Shown here: in pieces, positions 1-6,920 of the stretch | How the letters are laid out: each line of letters begins with the position of its first letter | Position numbering within the stretch: the first letter of the stretch is position 1 | Source of the DNA: Bacteroidota bacterium | Lineage (GTDB): Bacteria; Bacteroidota; Bacteroidia; Chitinophagales; Saprospiraceae | Direction of reading: 5' to 3' | Assembly (NCBI GenBank): GCA_018969455.1 | Contig: JAGWYI010000160.1 | Span: 1 to 8,330 of the forward strand | Length of the DNA stretch: 8,330 nt | The notes under the pieces: generated by a model | What the model saw: the letters and a program-made list of their open reading frames with translations, nothing else | Database searches by the model: none | Told to the model about the DNA's origin: nothing | Translations under genes and position numbers: made by a program

Positions 1-36
1 AGGGGGCTTTGCAATAAATTAACAGGAAAGTATTCT

Positions 37-225
37 TCAAGCGGTGGCGACTTCCGTACTTTTGCCCGCTCTCTTGTGTGGTGTGCGGGAAAACCGGTAA
101 ACGCACCTTTCCAGCAGCAATTTTAATCTTGTCTTGTGCAAAGTTTCATCAACACGTTCAGGTTTAAATCGTTGCCCGGATACCTCTAGGTATACATTCC
201 ATCCTTGTTCCTCTTTCATATTCAT
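37..225 (-). CDS. Possible small hypothetical protein (62 aa), antisense to the receptor leader
   Basis: I do not recognise this protein. The reverse strand reads from ATG at 225-223 (or 219-217) to TGA at 39-37. The predicted peptide is charged and soluble-looking (it begins MNMKEEQGWNVYLEV and has a Lys/Arg/Leu-rich middle), with no signal peptide or membrane segment. Its composition looks more like real protein than the Ser/Cys/Pro-rich forward translation of the same DNA. Against it: its start lies only 7 bases from the divergent receptor start at 233, so its promoter would have to lie inside the receptor gene, where I see no reverse-strand TAnnTTTG box. It also contains several AGA/AGG/CTA codons, and its 3' part overlaps the forward promoter box at 57-64. 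It could be a real small gene, a decayed gene remnant, or chance. Confidence 0.25.
   Translation of the reverse strand: MNMKEEQGWNVYLEVSGQRFKPERVDETLHKTRLKLLLERCVYRFSRTPHKRAGKSTEVATA
57..64 (+). promoter_or_regulatory. Candidate Bacteroidota -7 promoter box for the TonB receptor unit
   Basis: TACTTTTG followed by CCC is a perfect match to the Bacteroidota housekeeping sigma -7 consensus TAnnTTTG. The usual -33 TTG is only weakly represented, by the TTC triplets at 33-38, about 18 bases upstream. Transcription from here would give a leader of roughly 160 bases before the ATG at 233, long for a simple promoter. No better box lies nearer that start. Confidence 0.45.
83..193 (+). other. Leader segment with two small hairpins
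   Basis: The putative leader of the receptor mRNA contains GTGCG (83-87) pairing with CGCAC (102-106), and ATACC (180-184) pairing with GGTAT (189-193) across a TCTA loop. Both are short and could be chance. No known riboswitch family is recognised. Confidence 0.15.
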
Positions 226-232
226 TTGTTTA

Positions 233-3061
233 ATGATTAAAAAAATCTTATTTGCAAGCATTTTAGGGCTGATTGTATCCAGCCTGAATGCCCAAACGGG
301 CACTAAAATTGTTGGTAAGGTCATAGACAGTGAAACAAACGGTCCTGTTCCGGATGTTTCTGTCGTTTTGGCCAACACTGGCAAATTCACCACCACAGCA
401 GCCGATGGGGCTTATGTTTTGGCAGATGCCCCCCCTGGCAGATTCACGCTCGTGATCAATTCTCCCGGATTTTTGCCTATGGAAATTCCGGTAGATATTC
501 CGGTTTCTGGCACAATCAGCCAGGATGTTATCTTAAAAAAGGCTGCCGCAACCACCTTTTTTGGTGAAATTCCAACCGTAACACTCGAAGAAGCGGAATC
601 TGAAACCGAAGGTTCCGGCGGTGTTTCGAATTTGTTGAATGCATCTCGCGATGTTTTCCAAAACATTTCCAACTTTGGCTGGAGTACTTTTCGATTCCGC
701 GAAAGGGGCTATGACTCCGGTCAGTTTCAATTGTATCTGAATGGCGTGCCATTTAACGACCCGGAAACCGGTTTTACGCCATTCAGCGAATTTGGGGGCC
801 TTAACGATGTTTTTCGCAATCGTACCAGCTCTGTTGGCCTAGATGCCACCGAATTTGCCTTTGGCGAAGTGGGAGGCGCCTCCTCCATTGATACCCGGGC
901 TTCCAGTCAACGAAAACAGATCCGGGCCTCTTATGCACTCACCAACCGGATTTACCGCAACCGCGCCATGCTGACCATGAATACCGGTATGATGCCAGGC
1001 GGTTGGGCCGTTTCCATGTCTGTCAGCAAACGCTGGGCGCAGGAAGGATATGTGCCAGGCACCTTTTTTGATGCATACAGTTACTTTTTTTCTGCCGACA
1101 ACCGCATCAATGACAAGCACAGCATCAATCTGACGGTGTTTGGCGCTCCCAGCAAACGCGGACGGAATGCCGATTCGTTTCAGGAAATGTTTGATATTGC
1201 CGGAACCAATTACTACAACCCGCTTTGGGGATACCAGGAAGGAAAAAAGCGCAATGCACAAGTGTCGCGCAACCACCAACCCACCGCAATTTTGCGCTAT
1301 GATTATACCCCCTCTGCTAAAACGCACGTGATTCTTTCCGGTTACGGGCAATACGGATTGAGCGGATTTACCCGGATCAACTGGCTTAATGCCAACAACC
1401 CTGCTCCCGATTTCAACCGCCGACTGCCAAGCAGCCTTCCAGATACAGCCCTTGCAAGGGAGTGGACCGCAGAATTGTCGAGCAGTGAAGCGCTGCGCCA
1501 AATAGATTGGGCTGGGCTTTACGAAGCCAATCGCAATAATATAAGCACCATAAGCAATGCCGAAGGAATCGCCGGAAATACCGTTACAGGGAAACGCGCA
1601 GCCTATATTGTTGAAAATCAACGCTCCGATAATCAGGAACTCGGAACCAATCTAACATTCACCCATACGCTCAACTCCCGCATTAATCTCAATGGCGGCA
1701 TTCAATATGTGCGCTACAAAGGCCGCAATTACAAGGTTATGGAAGATCTGCTCGGCGCCGATTTTTGGACCGATTGGGACTTTTTTAGCCAGTTTGACAG
1801 CCCGAACAACCCAAATGGTCGTCAGGCAGATATGCGCCATCCCAACAACCTGATTAAAAAAGGGGAACGCTTCGGTTACGATTATGATGAAAACATCCGA
1901 CGTGGCAATGCCTGGCTTCAGGCCCAACTCTCGCTGAAACGCTTTCAGTTTTTCATTTCCGGCGAGGCGGGTCGTACCGTACAATGGCGTACCGGGAATA
2001 TGCAAAATGGTCGATTCCCCAATACTTCCCTGGGTAATTCCGAAAAAATTGACTGGAACACCTGGGGCGCCAAAGGTGGAGCCGTTTATAAATTGAATGG
2101 ACGCAACTATTTGTATGCCAACGGCTACTACGCAAAGAAAGCGCCTGAAATGCGCGATATCTTCGTGTCTCCGCGCGTGCGCAATACCGTAATACCCAAT
2201 CCCACACTTGTTACCGTTCAGAGCGTTGAAGGCGGTTATTTGCTGCGTGCTCCAAAATACCGCGCACGGATAACTGGTTATTTTACCGAGTTTTTAAACG
2301 AAACGGAAAATGTTTTTGGTAGCATTCAAACCGTGGGCCGTGTTTTGAATGGCATTGATCTGAGCGGAACCAACCTGGATGACGATGATACCTTTTTGCA
2401 AGTGCCCCTGTTTTTTGGAGGCACCGTGTTACAAGGCGTAAATCGTCGTCATACCGGTGTGGAAATTGGCATTGAAGCGAAACCCGTTCCTTCCTGGATA
2501 TTTACGGGCGCCGCTTCCATTGGTAAATACATTTATACTTCCCGTCCAACCATGTACCTGGCGCCCGACAACATTGAAGGCCTACTGCTCAACGCGGGCC
2601 CGGTATATCAGAAGAATTTCTACGTGCCACGTACCCCGCAAACGGCGGCTACCGTGAGCGTTCAATACGAGTCACCCAAATTTTGGCGGGCCTCCTTGTC
2701 GCTCAACTATGCCGGGCGTATGTATTATGAGTTTGACCGCGCTCGTCGAACTGCCCGTTTCGTAGATGGATTAACCGAAGCTTCCCCCATGTGGCGTACA
2801 GTAATTGACCAGAAAGTTGCACCAGGCAATTTTACCCTCGACTTTTTTGCCAGCAAATCCTGGAGATTGCGCAACAACCACTTCGTTTATTTGAATGTGG
2901 GCATCAACAACATCCTGGACAATCAGAAAATCATCATTTCAGCCCGGGAATCCTACCGAAATGCATTCCGTTACGACATTAGTGATCCACGCTTTTATAC
3001 TTCCGAACTGATTTATGCACCTGGCTTGAACTATTTTATCAGTTTGGCCTACCGCATTTAA
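233..3061 (+). CDS. TonB-dependent receptor with CarboxypepD_reg-like N-terminal domain
   Basis: Outer-membrane, energy-coupled importer (942 aa). The ATG at 233 is chosen because it starts directly on a signal peptide (MIKKILFASILGLIVSSLNA, residues 1-20, then Q). The frame is open back to 134, but those 33 residues are not signal-like. Domains: a CarboxypepD_reg-like beta-sandwich at about 24-103; a linker rich in Glu/Ser/Gly; a plug at about 115-225 with the typical FRFRERGYDSGQ (153-164) and LYLNGVPFNDPETG (167-180) motifs; then a 22-stranded-type beta-barrel to the C-terminus, which ends in the aromatic-rich strand YFISLAYRI as expected for BAM recognition. The N-terminal domain resembles that of SusC-like transporters, but no SusD homologue follows. 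Instead an OB-fold lipoprotein starts 63 bases downstream, probably co-transcribed. The substrate cannot be read from the sequence. Family assignment is firm. Confidence 0.95.
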   Translation: MIKKILFASILGLIVSSLNAQTGTKIVGKVIDSETNGPVPDVSVVLANTGKFTTTAADGAYVLADAPPGRFTLVINSPGFLPMEIPVDIPVSGTISQDVILKKAAATTFFGEIPTVTLEEAESETEGSGGVSNLLNASRDVFQNISNFGWSTFRFRERGYDSGQFQLYLNGVPFNDPETGFTPFSEFGGLNDVFRNRTSSVGLDATEFAFGEVGGASSIDTRASSQRKQIRASYALTNRIYRNRAMLTMNTGMMPGGWAVSMSVSKRWAQEGYVPGTFFDAYSYFFSADNRINDKHSINLTVFGAPSKRGRNADSFQEMFDIAGTNYYNPLWGYQEGKKRNAQVSRNHQPTAILRYDYTPSAKTHVILSGYGQYGLSGFTRINWLNANNPAPDFNRRLPSSLPDTALAREWTAELSSSEALRQIDWAGLYEANRNNISTISNAEGIAGNTVTGKRAAYIVENQRSDNQELGTNLTFTHTLNSRINLNGGIQYVRYKGRNYKVMEDLLGADFWTDWDFFSQFDSPNNPNGRQADMRHPNNLIKKGERFGYDYDENIRRGNAWLQAQLSLKRFQFFISGEAGRTVQWRTGNMQNGRFPNTSLGNSEKIDWNTWGAKGGAVYKLNGRNYLYANGYYAKKAPEMRDIFVSPRVRNTVIPNPTLVTVQSVEGGYLLRAPKYRARITGYFTEFLNETENVFGSIQTVGRVLNGIDLSGTNLDDDDTFLQVPLFFGGTVLQGVNRRHTGVEIGIEAKPVPSWIFTGAASIGKYIYTSRPTMYLAPDNIEGLLLNAGPVYQKNFYVPRTPQTAATVSVQYESPKFWRASLSLNYAGRMYYEFDRARRTARFVDGLTEASPMWRTVIDQKVAPGNFTLDFFASKSWRLRNNHFVYLNVGINNILDNQKIIISARESYRNAFRYDISDPRFYTSELIYAPGLNYFISLAYRI

Positions 3062-3124
3062 TGGCTCAAAAAAACCTACAACAACTTCTTTCAACACCCA
3101 CTTTGCATTCAAAAAAATCATATT

Positions 3125-4558
3125 ATGTTGTCTTTTTTCAAAAATAACCGTTTAGTTGCCGCAGCCTTGATTTTCCTGGCAACTTTGGCAGTAGGCGCCT
3201 GCGTAAAAACGGAATTCGATGAACCACCATCCGGTGGCGTTTCGGTTGACATTAAAGCCAATACCACCATTCGTGATTTGAAAAAATTGCATGTTACCCC
3301 CGACGCATTGGATAAAATCAAAGACGATCTGATTATTGGCGGGGAAGTAATTATGGATGACCGCTCTGGAAATTATTACAAAACCCTGGTTATTCAGGAT
3401 GCCACTGGCGGCATTGAAGTAAAATTCAACGATGGTTACCTGTACAACAATACACCCATAGGCCGTTACATTTACATCCGTTGCAAAGACCTGATCATCA
3501 CCGATTACAACGGACTGCCACAGCTAACGGGTTCAATTATTGTCGAAAACGGCGTTCCCAGTACGTTGGGACTTACTGCGGCACAAGTACGACAAAAATT
3601 GGTGCGCGGTGAATACAAAGCCACCAAATTGGCGCCTAAAAAAATTAGCATCAACGACATCAACGACGATTTGTTGAATACCCTGGTTGAATTTGATGCC
3701 CTCCAGTTTTCCCAGTGTGATGCAGGAAAATCTTATGCTGATGTGTTGACTAAAAACAGTTTGAACCGAACCATGGAAGACTGCAATGGCCTGCAACTGT
3801 TGCTGCGCACCAGCGGATATGCCAATTTTGCCAGCCAGCTCACACCAACCGGGAATGGAAAAATTGTAGGTGTTTTGGGTGTTTATGGCTCTGATTATCA
3901 ATTGTTTATCCGCGATTTGGACGATGTGTCCATGACTGGCACACGTTGTGGCCAAAGTGGTGGTGGTTCCGGTACTTTGATGAACCTGAGCGAAGTGCGT
4001 GCATTGTTTACTGGTTCTACCACATCGGCGCCTGCCAACCGCAAGGTGAAAGGCATCGTGGTTTCTGACCGTGGGAATAAAAACCTCAACAGCCGCAATC
4101 TTTATTTACAAGATGGCACTGCCGGAATTGTGGTTCGCTTTGAAGCCGACCACTGTTTCGAATTGGGCGATGAAATTGAGGTGGTTATTTCGGGCCAGGA
4201 AATCAGCGAATTCAACAAATTGCTCCAATTGAACAATGTACCCCTCTCCAATGCCAGCCTGCTTAGCGCCGGAAACAAACCGACTGCACGTACCGCTACC
4301 ATTGCCGAGGTTAATGCCAATTATAATACCTGGGAAAGCACCTTGGTAAAAATCTCCAATGTCACCCTGAGTGGAGGCGCCAACTTCAGCGGAACACGCA
4401 CGGCTACTGATGCCAGTGGCAACATTGTACTGTTTACTTCCAGTGCTGCCAGCTTTGCGCTTTCTCCTCTGCCAACTACACCTAAAACCATTACCGCCAT
4501 TGTATCCGACTTTAACGGAAAACAATTGCTGCTGAGAAACATCGACGACGTGCAATAA
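3125..4558 (+). CDS. DUF5689 domain-containing lipoprotein with duplicated OB-fold-like units
   Basis: Predicted lipoprotein (477 aa). Residues 1-25 form a type II signal peptide with lipobox VGAC; Cys26 would be lipidated. The following CVKTEFDE has a lysine and acidic residues near the N-terminus, loosely like Bacteroidota surface-export signals, so outer-leaflet display is possible but unproven. The body matches my knowledge of DUF5689, an OB-fold-like family. Two halves repeat the same layout: QDATGGIEVKF (91-101) with QLFIRDLDDV (259-268), and QDGTAGIVVRF (329-339) with QLLLRNIDDV (467-476). They are joined by a Gly/Ser linker at about 276-283. Molecular function is unknown; OB folds can bind nucleic acids, oligosaccharides or metals. 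It lies 63 bases after the receptor gene with no clear promoter between, and a terminator follows, so the two probably form one operon. Confidence 0.85.
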   Translation: MLSFFKNNRLVAAALIFLATLAVGACVKTEFDEPPSGGVSVDIKANTTIRDLKKLHVTPDALDKIKDDLIIGGEVIMDDRSGNYYKTLVIQDATGGIEVKFNDGYLYNNTPIGRYIYIRCKDLIITDYNGLPQLTGSIIVENGVPSTLGLTAAQVRQKLVRGEYKATKLAPKKISINDINDDLLNTLVEFDALQFSQCDAGKSYADVLTKNSLNRTMEDCNGLQLLLRTSGYANFASQLTPTGNGKIVGVLGVYGSDYQLFIRDLDDVSMTGTRCGQSGGGSGTLMNLSEVRALFTGSTTSAPANRKVKGIVVSDRGNKNLNSRNLYLQDGTAGIVVRFEADHCFELGDEIEVVISGQEISEFNKLLQLNNVPLSNASLLSAGNKPTARTATIAEVNANYNTWESTLVKISNVTLSGGANFSGTRTATDASGNIVLFTSSAASFALSPLPTTPKTITAIVSDFNGKQLLLRNIDDVQ

Positions 4559-4588
4559 GTTATTGCTTCTGAGTCTTTTACCTATAAT

Positions 4589-4637
4589 AACATCCCGGAT
4601 CCACACATCATGTGCTGCGATTCGGGATGTTTTATTT
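4589..4637 (+). terminator. Strong Rho-independent terminator after the receptor/DUF5689 unit
   Basis: AACATCCCGGATC (4589-4601) pairs with GATTCGGGATGTT (4619-4631) over 13 positions with a single G-U pair. The 17-base loop itself contains CACAT/ATGTG. The stem is followed by TTATTTA, giving a T-rich run at 4630-4637. It lies 30 bases past the DUF5689 stop and upstream of the next promoter, so it cleanly separates two transcription units. Confidence 0.82.
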
Positions 4638-4646
4638 ACAGCCAAA

Positions 4647-4690
4647 TTGAAGCAAAAACAACGAATTTCTTTGCACATGCGTTATTTTTG
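4647..4690 (+). promoter_or_regulatory. Candidate promoter region with two -7-like boxes for DUF5683-rhomboid
   Basis: Two TTTGCAC motifs lie 17 bases apart. TATTTTTG (4683-4690, then CAC) matches TAnnTTTG perfectly but ends only 5 bases before the ATG at 4696, so its transcript would be leaderless or nearly so. TTTCTTTG (4666-4673, then CAC) has one mismatch, but has a -33-like TTG at 4647-4649 with a 16-base spacer and would give a short leader of roughly 15-20 bases. Which one is used cannot be decided from sequence. Confidence 0.55.
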
Positions 4691-4695
4691 CACTT

Positions 4696-5361
4696 ATGCA
4701 TCGGATTGTAGCCATTTTGTTTGCTGTGTTTTGCGTTTTTGCTCCAACCAGAGGTTGGGGGCAAAACAGGGTTGAACCAGCCGATACCACGCGGTTTATT
4801 AAAAAGTCATTCCACAAAGTGGGTCATTTTTTTGTAGCAAGCAGCAAATCTGTCGGACACTTTTTTACGGCTGATTATCCCAGTCCAAGGGTGGCCGCAG
4901 TTGTGGCAATTGTGCCTGGCTTGGGCCAGATTTACAATAAAAAATGGTGGAAACTTCCCATTGTCTACGGCGCCTTGGGTGGAATGGTATATTGGGAACT
5001 GGATAACATTAAAACACACCGGGAATTGGTTTATAATTACCGTCTGCTCAAAGACGGAGACCCAAAAACAAATCCTACACAATATCCTTACAATCGCCTG
5101 GATGAAGCGGCGATGAAATCCTATCGCGATCAATTTGAACGCTATGTTGAACTAACCAGTCTCGGACTTGGTTTAGTTTATTTGCTCACCATAACCGATG
5201 CTTTTGTGGATGCCCACATGCACAGTTTTGATGTCAGCGATGATTTGAGTCTGCAACTTAAACCAAGTCTGGCGCCGGGTTGTTTTGGAAATATTGGCTT
5301 GGGTTTTCAACTGAAGTTTGGGAAAAACAAGCCCGATCGTGCCTTTATCAGTGCTCCATGA
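4696..5361 (+). CDS. DUF5683 domain-containing membrane protein
   Basis: Protein of 221 aa, function unknown. It begins with a signal-like hydrophobic stretch (residues 1-19, possible cleavage near GWG/Q at 22-23). The diagnostic DUF5683 block is YPSPRVAAVVAIVPGLGQIYN (61-81) with KKWWKLPIVYGALGG (82-96) just after; it resembles the PGLGQ-Y-K/W-K pattern of small membrane proteins. A second hydrophobic segment lies at about 151-168, followed by TDAFVDAHMHSFDVSDDLSL (167-186), also typical of the family. Just before the core, VGHFF occurs twice (42-46 and 53-57). No catalytic residues are apparent. The stop codon overlaps the rhomboid start as ATGA (5358-5361), which predicts translational coupling and a shared role at the inner membrane. 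In many Bacteroidota, as I recall, DUF5683 genes lie near parAB, dapB and lepB; those genes are not present here. Confidence 0.85.
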   Translation: MHRIVAILFAVFCVFAPTRGWGQNRVEPADTTRFIKKSFHKVGHFFVASSKSVGHFFTADYPSPRVAAVVAIVPGLGQIYNKKWWKLPIVYGALGGMVYWELDNIKTHRELVYNYRLLKDGDPKTNPTQYPYNRLDEAAMKSYRDQFERYVELTSLGLGLVYLLTITDAFVDAHMHSFDVSDDLSLQLKPSLAPGCFGNIGLGFQLKFGKNKPDRAFISAP

Positions 5362-6146
5362 TTGTAAAAGAATTTATTGAAAGCGAAAACGATAGTTTCG
5401 AACTTACCCGGCGCCACCTGGTGGAAAGTCTGCGATTTCCCATTATGGCGATATTAACCATTTGGCTGATCCACATGCACCAATTTGTGTTTGATTGGGA
5501 TCCGGCCCGATATGGAATCATGTCCAGACGCCTATGGGGGCTACCTGGAATACTAACCGGGCCGCTTGTTCACGGAAGTTGGAAACACCTGATTTCCAAT
5601 ACGTTTCCCTTATTTGTTTTAACGGCGCTCAGCATTTACTTTTACCGAAAGGTGGCGATGCGGGCATTTTGGATGATTTACATCCTCACAGGTATATCTG
5701 TCTGGTTGTTTGCACGACCCGTTTCTCACATAGGCGCAAGCGGGGTAATTTATGGTTTGGTATCCTTTATTTTCTGGAACGGCATCTTTCGGAGAAGTTT
5801 GCGTTCCATTATTTTGTCGTTGATTGTGGTGCTGGTTTACAGCGGCATGTTTTTAGGAATCCTGCCGGATCAGGAAGGGATTTCCTGGGAAAGCCACCTT
5901 TTGGGTAGTTTGGCTGGTATTTTTGCCTCCTTTTGGTTTAAAGGCGAGTTGGAAGATGAGGAAATTGACCTCGATGATCCATTTGCAACCGATCGAAACC
6001 TCGAAAAGGTATATTTCCTACCCCGGGATGTTTTTGATAAAACCAAGGCCCAACGCGCTATGGAGGCAGCGGAAGCCCAACGCTGGCGTGCCCAAAGCAA
6101 TGATACCTTGTTTCCACCTTTTTGGAACCAGGACCAAACCTGGTAA
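5358..6146 (+). CDS. Rhomboid family intramembrane serine protease
   Basis: Inner-membrane protease of 262 aa that cleaves substrates within or next to transmembrane segments. The ATG at 5358 is chosen because it overlaps the previous stop (ATGA) and starts the conserved region; the frame is open upstream to 5280, but those residues are out-of-frame readings of DUF5683. About six transmembrane helices are visible between residues 26 and 195. Key residues match the GlpG layout: His72, His77 and Asn81 in VHGSWKHLISN (the HxxxN motif), the catalytic Ser128 in HIGASGVIYG, and the partner His180 in WESHLLGSLAG. All are present, so the enzyme should be active. A charged cytoplasmic tail of about 65 residues follows (acidic ELEDEEIDLDD, then a Lys/Arg/Ala-rich stretch, then FPPFW near the end). 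Substrate unknown. Confidence 0.93.
   Translation: MIVKEFIESENDSFELTRRHLVESLRFPIMAILTIWLIHMHQFVFDWDPARYGIMSRRLWGLPGILTGPLVHGSWKHLISNTFPLFVLTALSIYFYRKVAMRAFWMIYILTGISVWLFARPVSHIGASGVIYGLVSFIFWNGIFRRSLRSIILSLIVVLVYSGMFLGILPDQEGISWESHLLGSLAGIFASFWFKGELEDEEIDLDDPFATDRNLEKVYFLPRDVFDKTKAQRAMEAAEAQRWRAQSNDTLFPPFWNQDQTW
6127..6144. repeat. Short inverted repeat at the convergent gene junction
   Basis: ACCAGG (6127-6132) pairs with CCTGGT (6139-6144) across a 6-base loop, overlapping the end of the rhomboid gene. Neither strand has a proper T-tract after it, so it is at best a weak bidirectional terminator between the convergent genes, whose stops are 4 bases apart. Confidence 0.3.
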
Positions 6147-6150
6147 CCCA

Positions 6151-6756
6151 TTACAAAGTGTCGAGTTGATACTTCTCAATCAATTTCCAGATTTTGTCGG
6201 CCCAGGCCGGGTCGGTTGCATATCCTGGCTCCCGACGCTCGGGATTGGCGCTTAAGCCGGCTAAGAAACACGATACATCGGATGTCGGACAAGCAAGCGC
6301 ATCTTTAAACCATTTTCTGCTTTCCAGGAAACGATTGAAATCGCGAACGGCCTCCGCCGGGGAGTTGTATTTCCGGAAAGGAGCATCACGGCCTTCATGC
6401 CACATCACAAATGTGGGCCCGTGCCAGGGTGGGGTCGCACGCATTCCGAATGGATTTCGTGCATTTTGGTATAAATAACTCGTAAATCCGGTGGATTCCA
6501 GAATGGCGATTCCGATGAAAGCCGTTGCCGGGATCCCCTCATTTCGCTCCAGTTTTTTGGCTTCACTGATGAATTCAAGTACCAACTCATAGGGCGCACC
6601 AAACGTATCGGCAATCATATGGGCAACTTCCGAAAAATGCGGATTAACGTCTGTTTGGGCGGGGATGCGCCCGTTTTTTTGGGCAAATGCAATTTGGGGC
6701 AGGCAAAAAAGGATACAAAAAACAAAAAAGGTTTGAAATCGGTTCAAGTGTTGCAT
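6151..6756 (-). CDS. Exported glucosaminidase-domain protein (GH73-like peptidoglycan hydrolase)
   Basis: Protein of 201 aa predicted to cleave beta-1,4 bonds next to N-acetylglucosamine in peptidoglycan. The ATG at 6756 begins a signal peptide with predicted cleavage after AFA (residue 25), leaving the enzyme in the periplasm or outside. The mannosyl-glycoprotein endo-beta-N-acetylglucosaminidase/FlgJ-like domain spans about 50-197: IPATAFIGIAILESTGF (75-91) with Glu87 as the likely catalytic acid; QNARNPFGMRA (97-107), the usual N-x-FG motif; FRKYNSPAEAVRDF (127-140); and GYATDPAWADKIWKLIEKY (178-196), the typical C-terminal YATDPxYAxKI block. Cys156 and Cys163 could form a disulfide. There are no extra wall-binding domains (no LysM or SH3), so it is a minimal enzyme. 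It is convergent with the rhomboid gene, on its own promoter, and may act in wall turnover or division. Confidence 0.88.
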   Translation of the reverse strand: MQHLNRFQTFFVFCILFCLPQIAFAQKNGRIPAQTDVNPHFSEVAHMIADTFGAPYELVLEFISEAKKLERNEGIPATAFIGIAILESTGFTSYLYQNARNPFGMRATPPWHGPTFVMWHEGRDAPFRKYNSPAEAVRDFNRFLESRKWFKDALACPTSDVSCFLAGLSANPERREPGYATDPAWADKIWKLIEKYQLDTL

Positions 6757-6812
6757 GCTATTATGGGTTATTAAAAAATGCGATCGTTTGTGGGATTCGG
6801 ATTATTTGACGG

Positions 6813-6820
6813 CAAAATTG
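6813..6820 (-). promoter_or_regulatory. Weak candidate -7 box for the glucosaminidase gene
   Basis: On the reverse strand this reads CAATTTTG, one mismatch from TAnnTTTG. It lies 56 bases upstream of the ATG at 6756. No clear -33 TTG is visible at the expected distance. Confidence 0.3.
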
Positions 6821-6920
6821 AAAATCGTTTCGGATTTGCGCCTGTAAAAATGTTCATATATGCTTCGCGCTGCTTGCTTTTGTGCATGGCCTTAGGCCTA
6901 AATCATTGAAGATCAGCGCT

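Noticed and set aside
1..126. Forward frame open from the left edge to TAA at 124-126, as if the tail of an upstream gene
   Set aside because: The translation has low-complexity, shadow-like content, overlaps the promoter box at 57-64, and is opposed by a better-looking reverse frame.
134..232. Earlier start for the TonB receptor at 134
   Set aside because: The added 33 residues are rich in Cys/Ser/Thr/Pro and would bury the clear signal peptide that begins at the ATG at 233.
839..1621. 260-residue reverse frame inside the receptor gene
   Set aside because: It lies fully opposite a strongly supported TonB receptor; its Gly/His/Ala/Ile-rich composition is typical of an antisense shadow.
3062..3124. 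Separate promoter for the DUF5689 gene (CCACTTTGCA in the gap)
   Set aside because: Both the T and the A of TAnnTTTG are missing and no terminator precedes it, so co-transcription with the receptor is simpler.
233..4558. Polysaccharide utilization locus (SusC/SusD)
   Set aside because: There is no SusD-like lipoprotein, glycoside hydrolase or regulator next to the receptor; the glucosaminidase further on acts on peptidoglycan and is on the other strand.
4106..4678. 190-residue reverse frame across the DUF5689 3' end and terminator
   Set aside because: It is antisense to a supported gene, crosses a strong forward terminator, and shows no domain-like pattern.
5280..5357. Upstream-extended start of the rhomboid at 5280
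   Set aside because: Those residues come from out-of-frame reading of the conserved DUF5683 C-terminus; the ATGA overlap at 5358 is a far better start.
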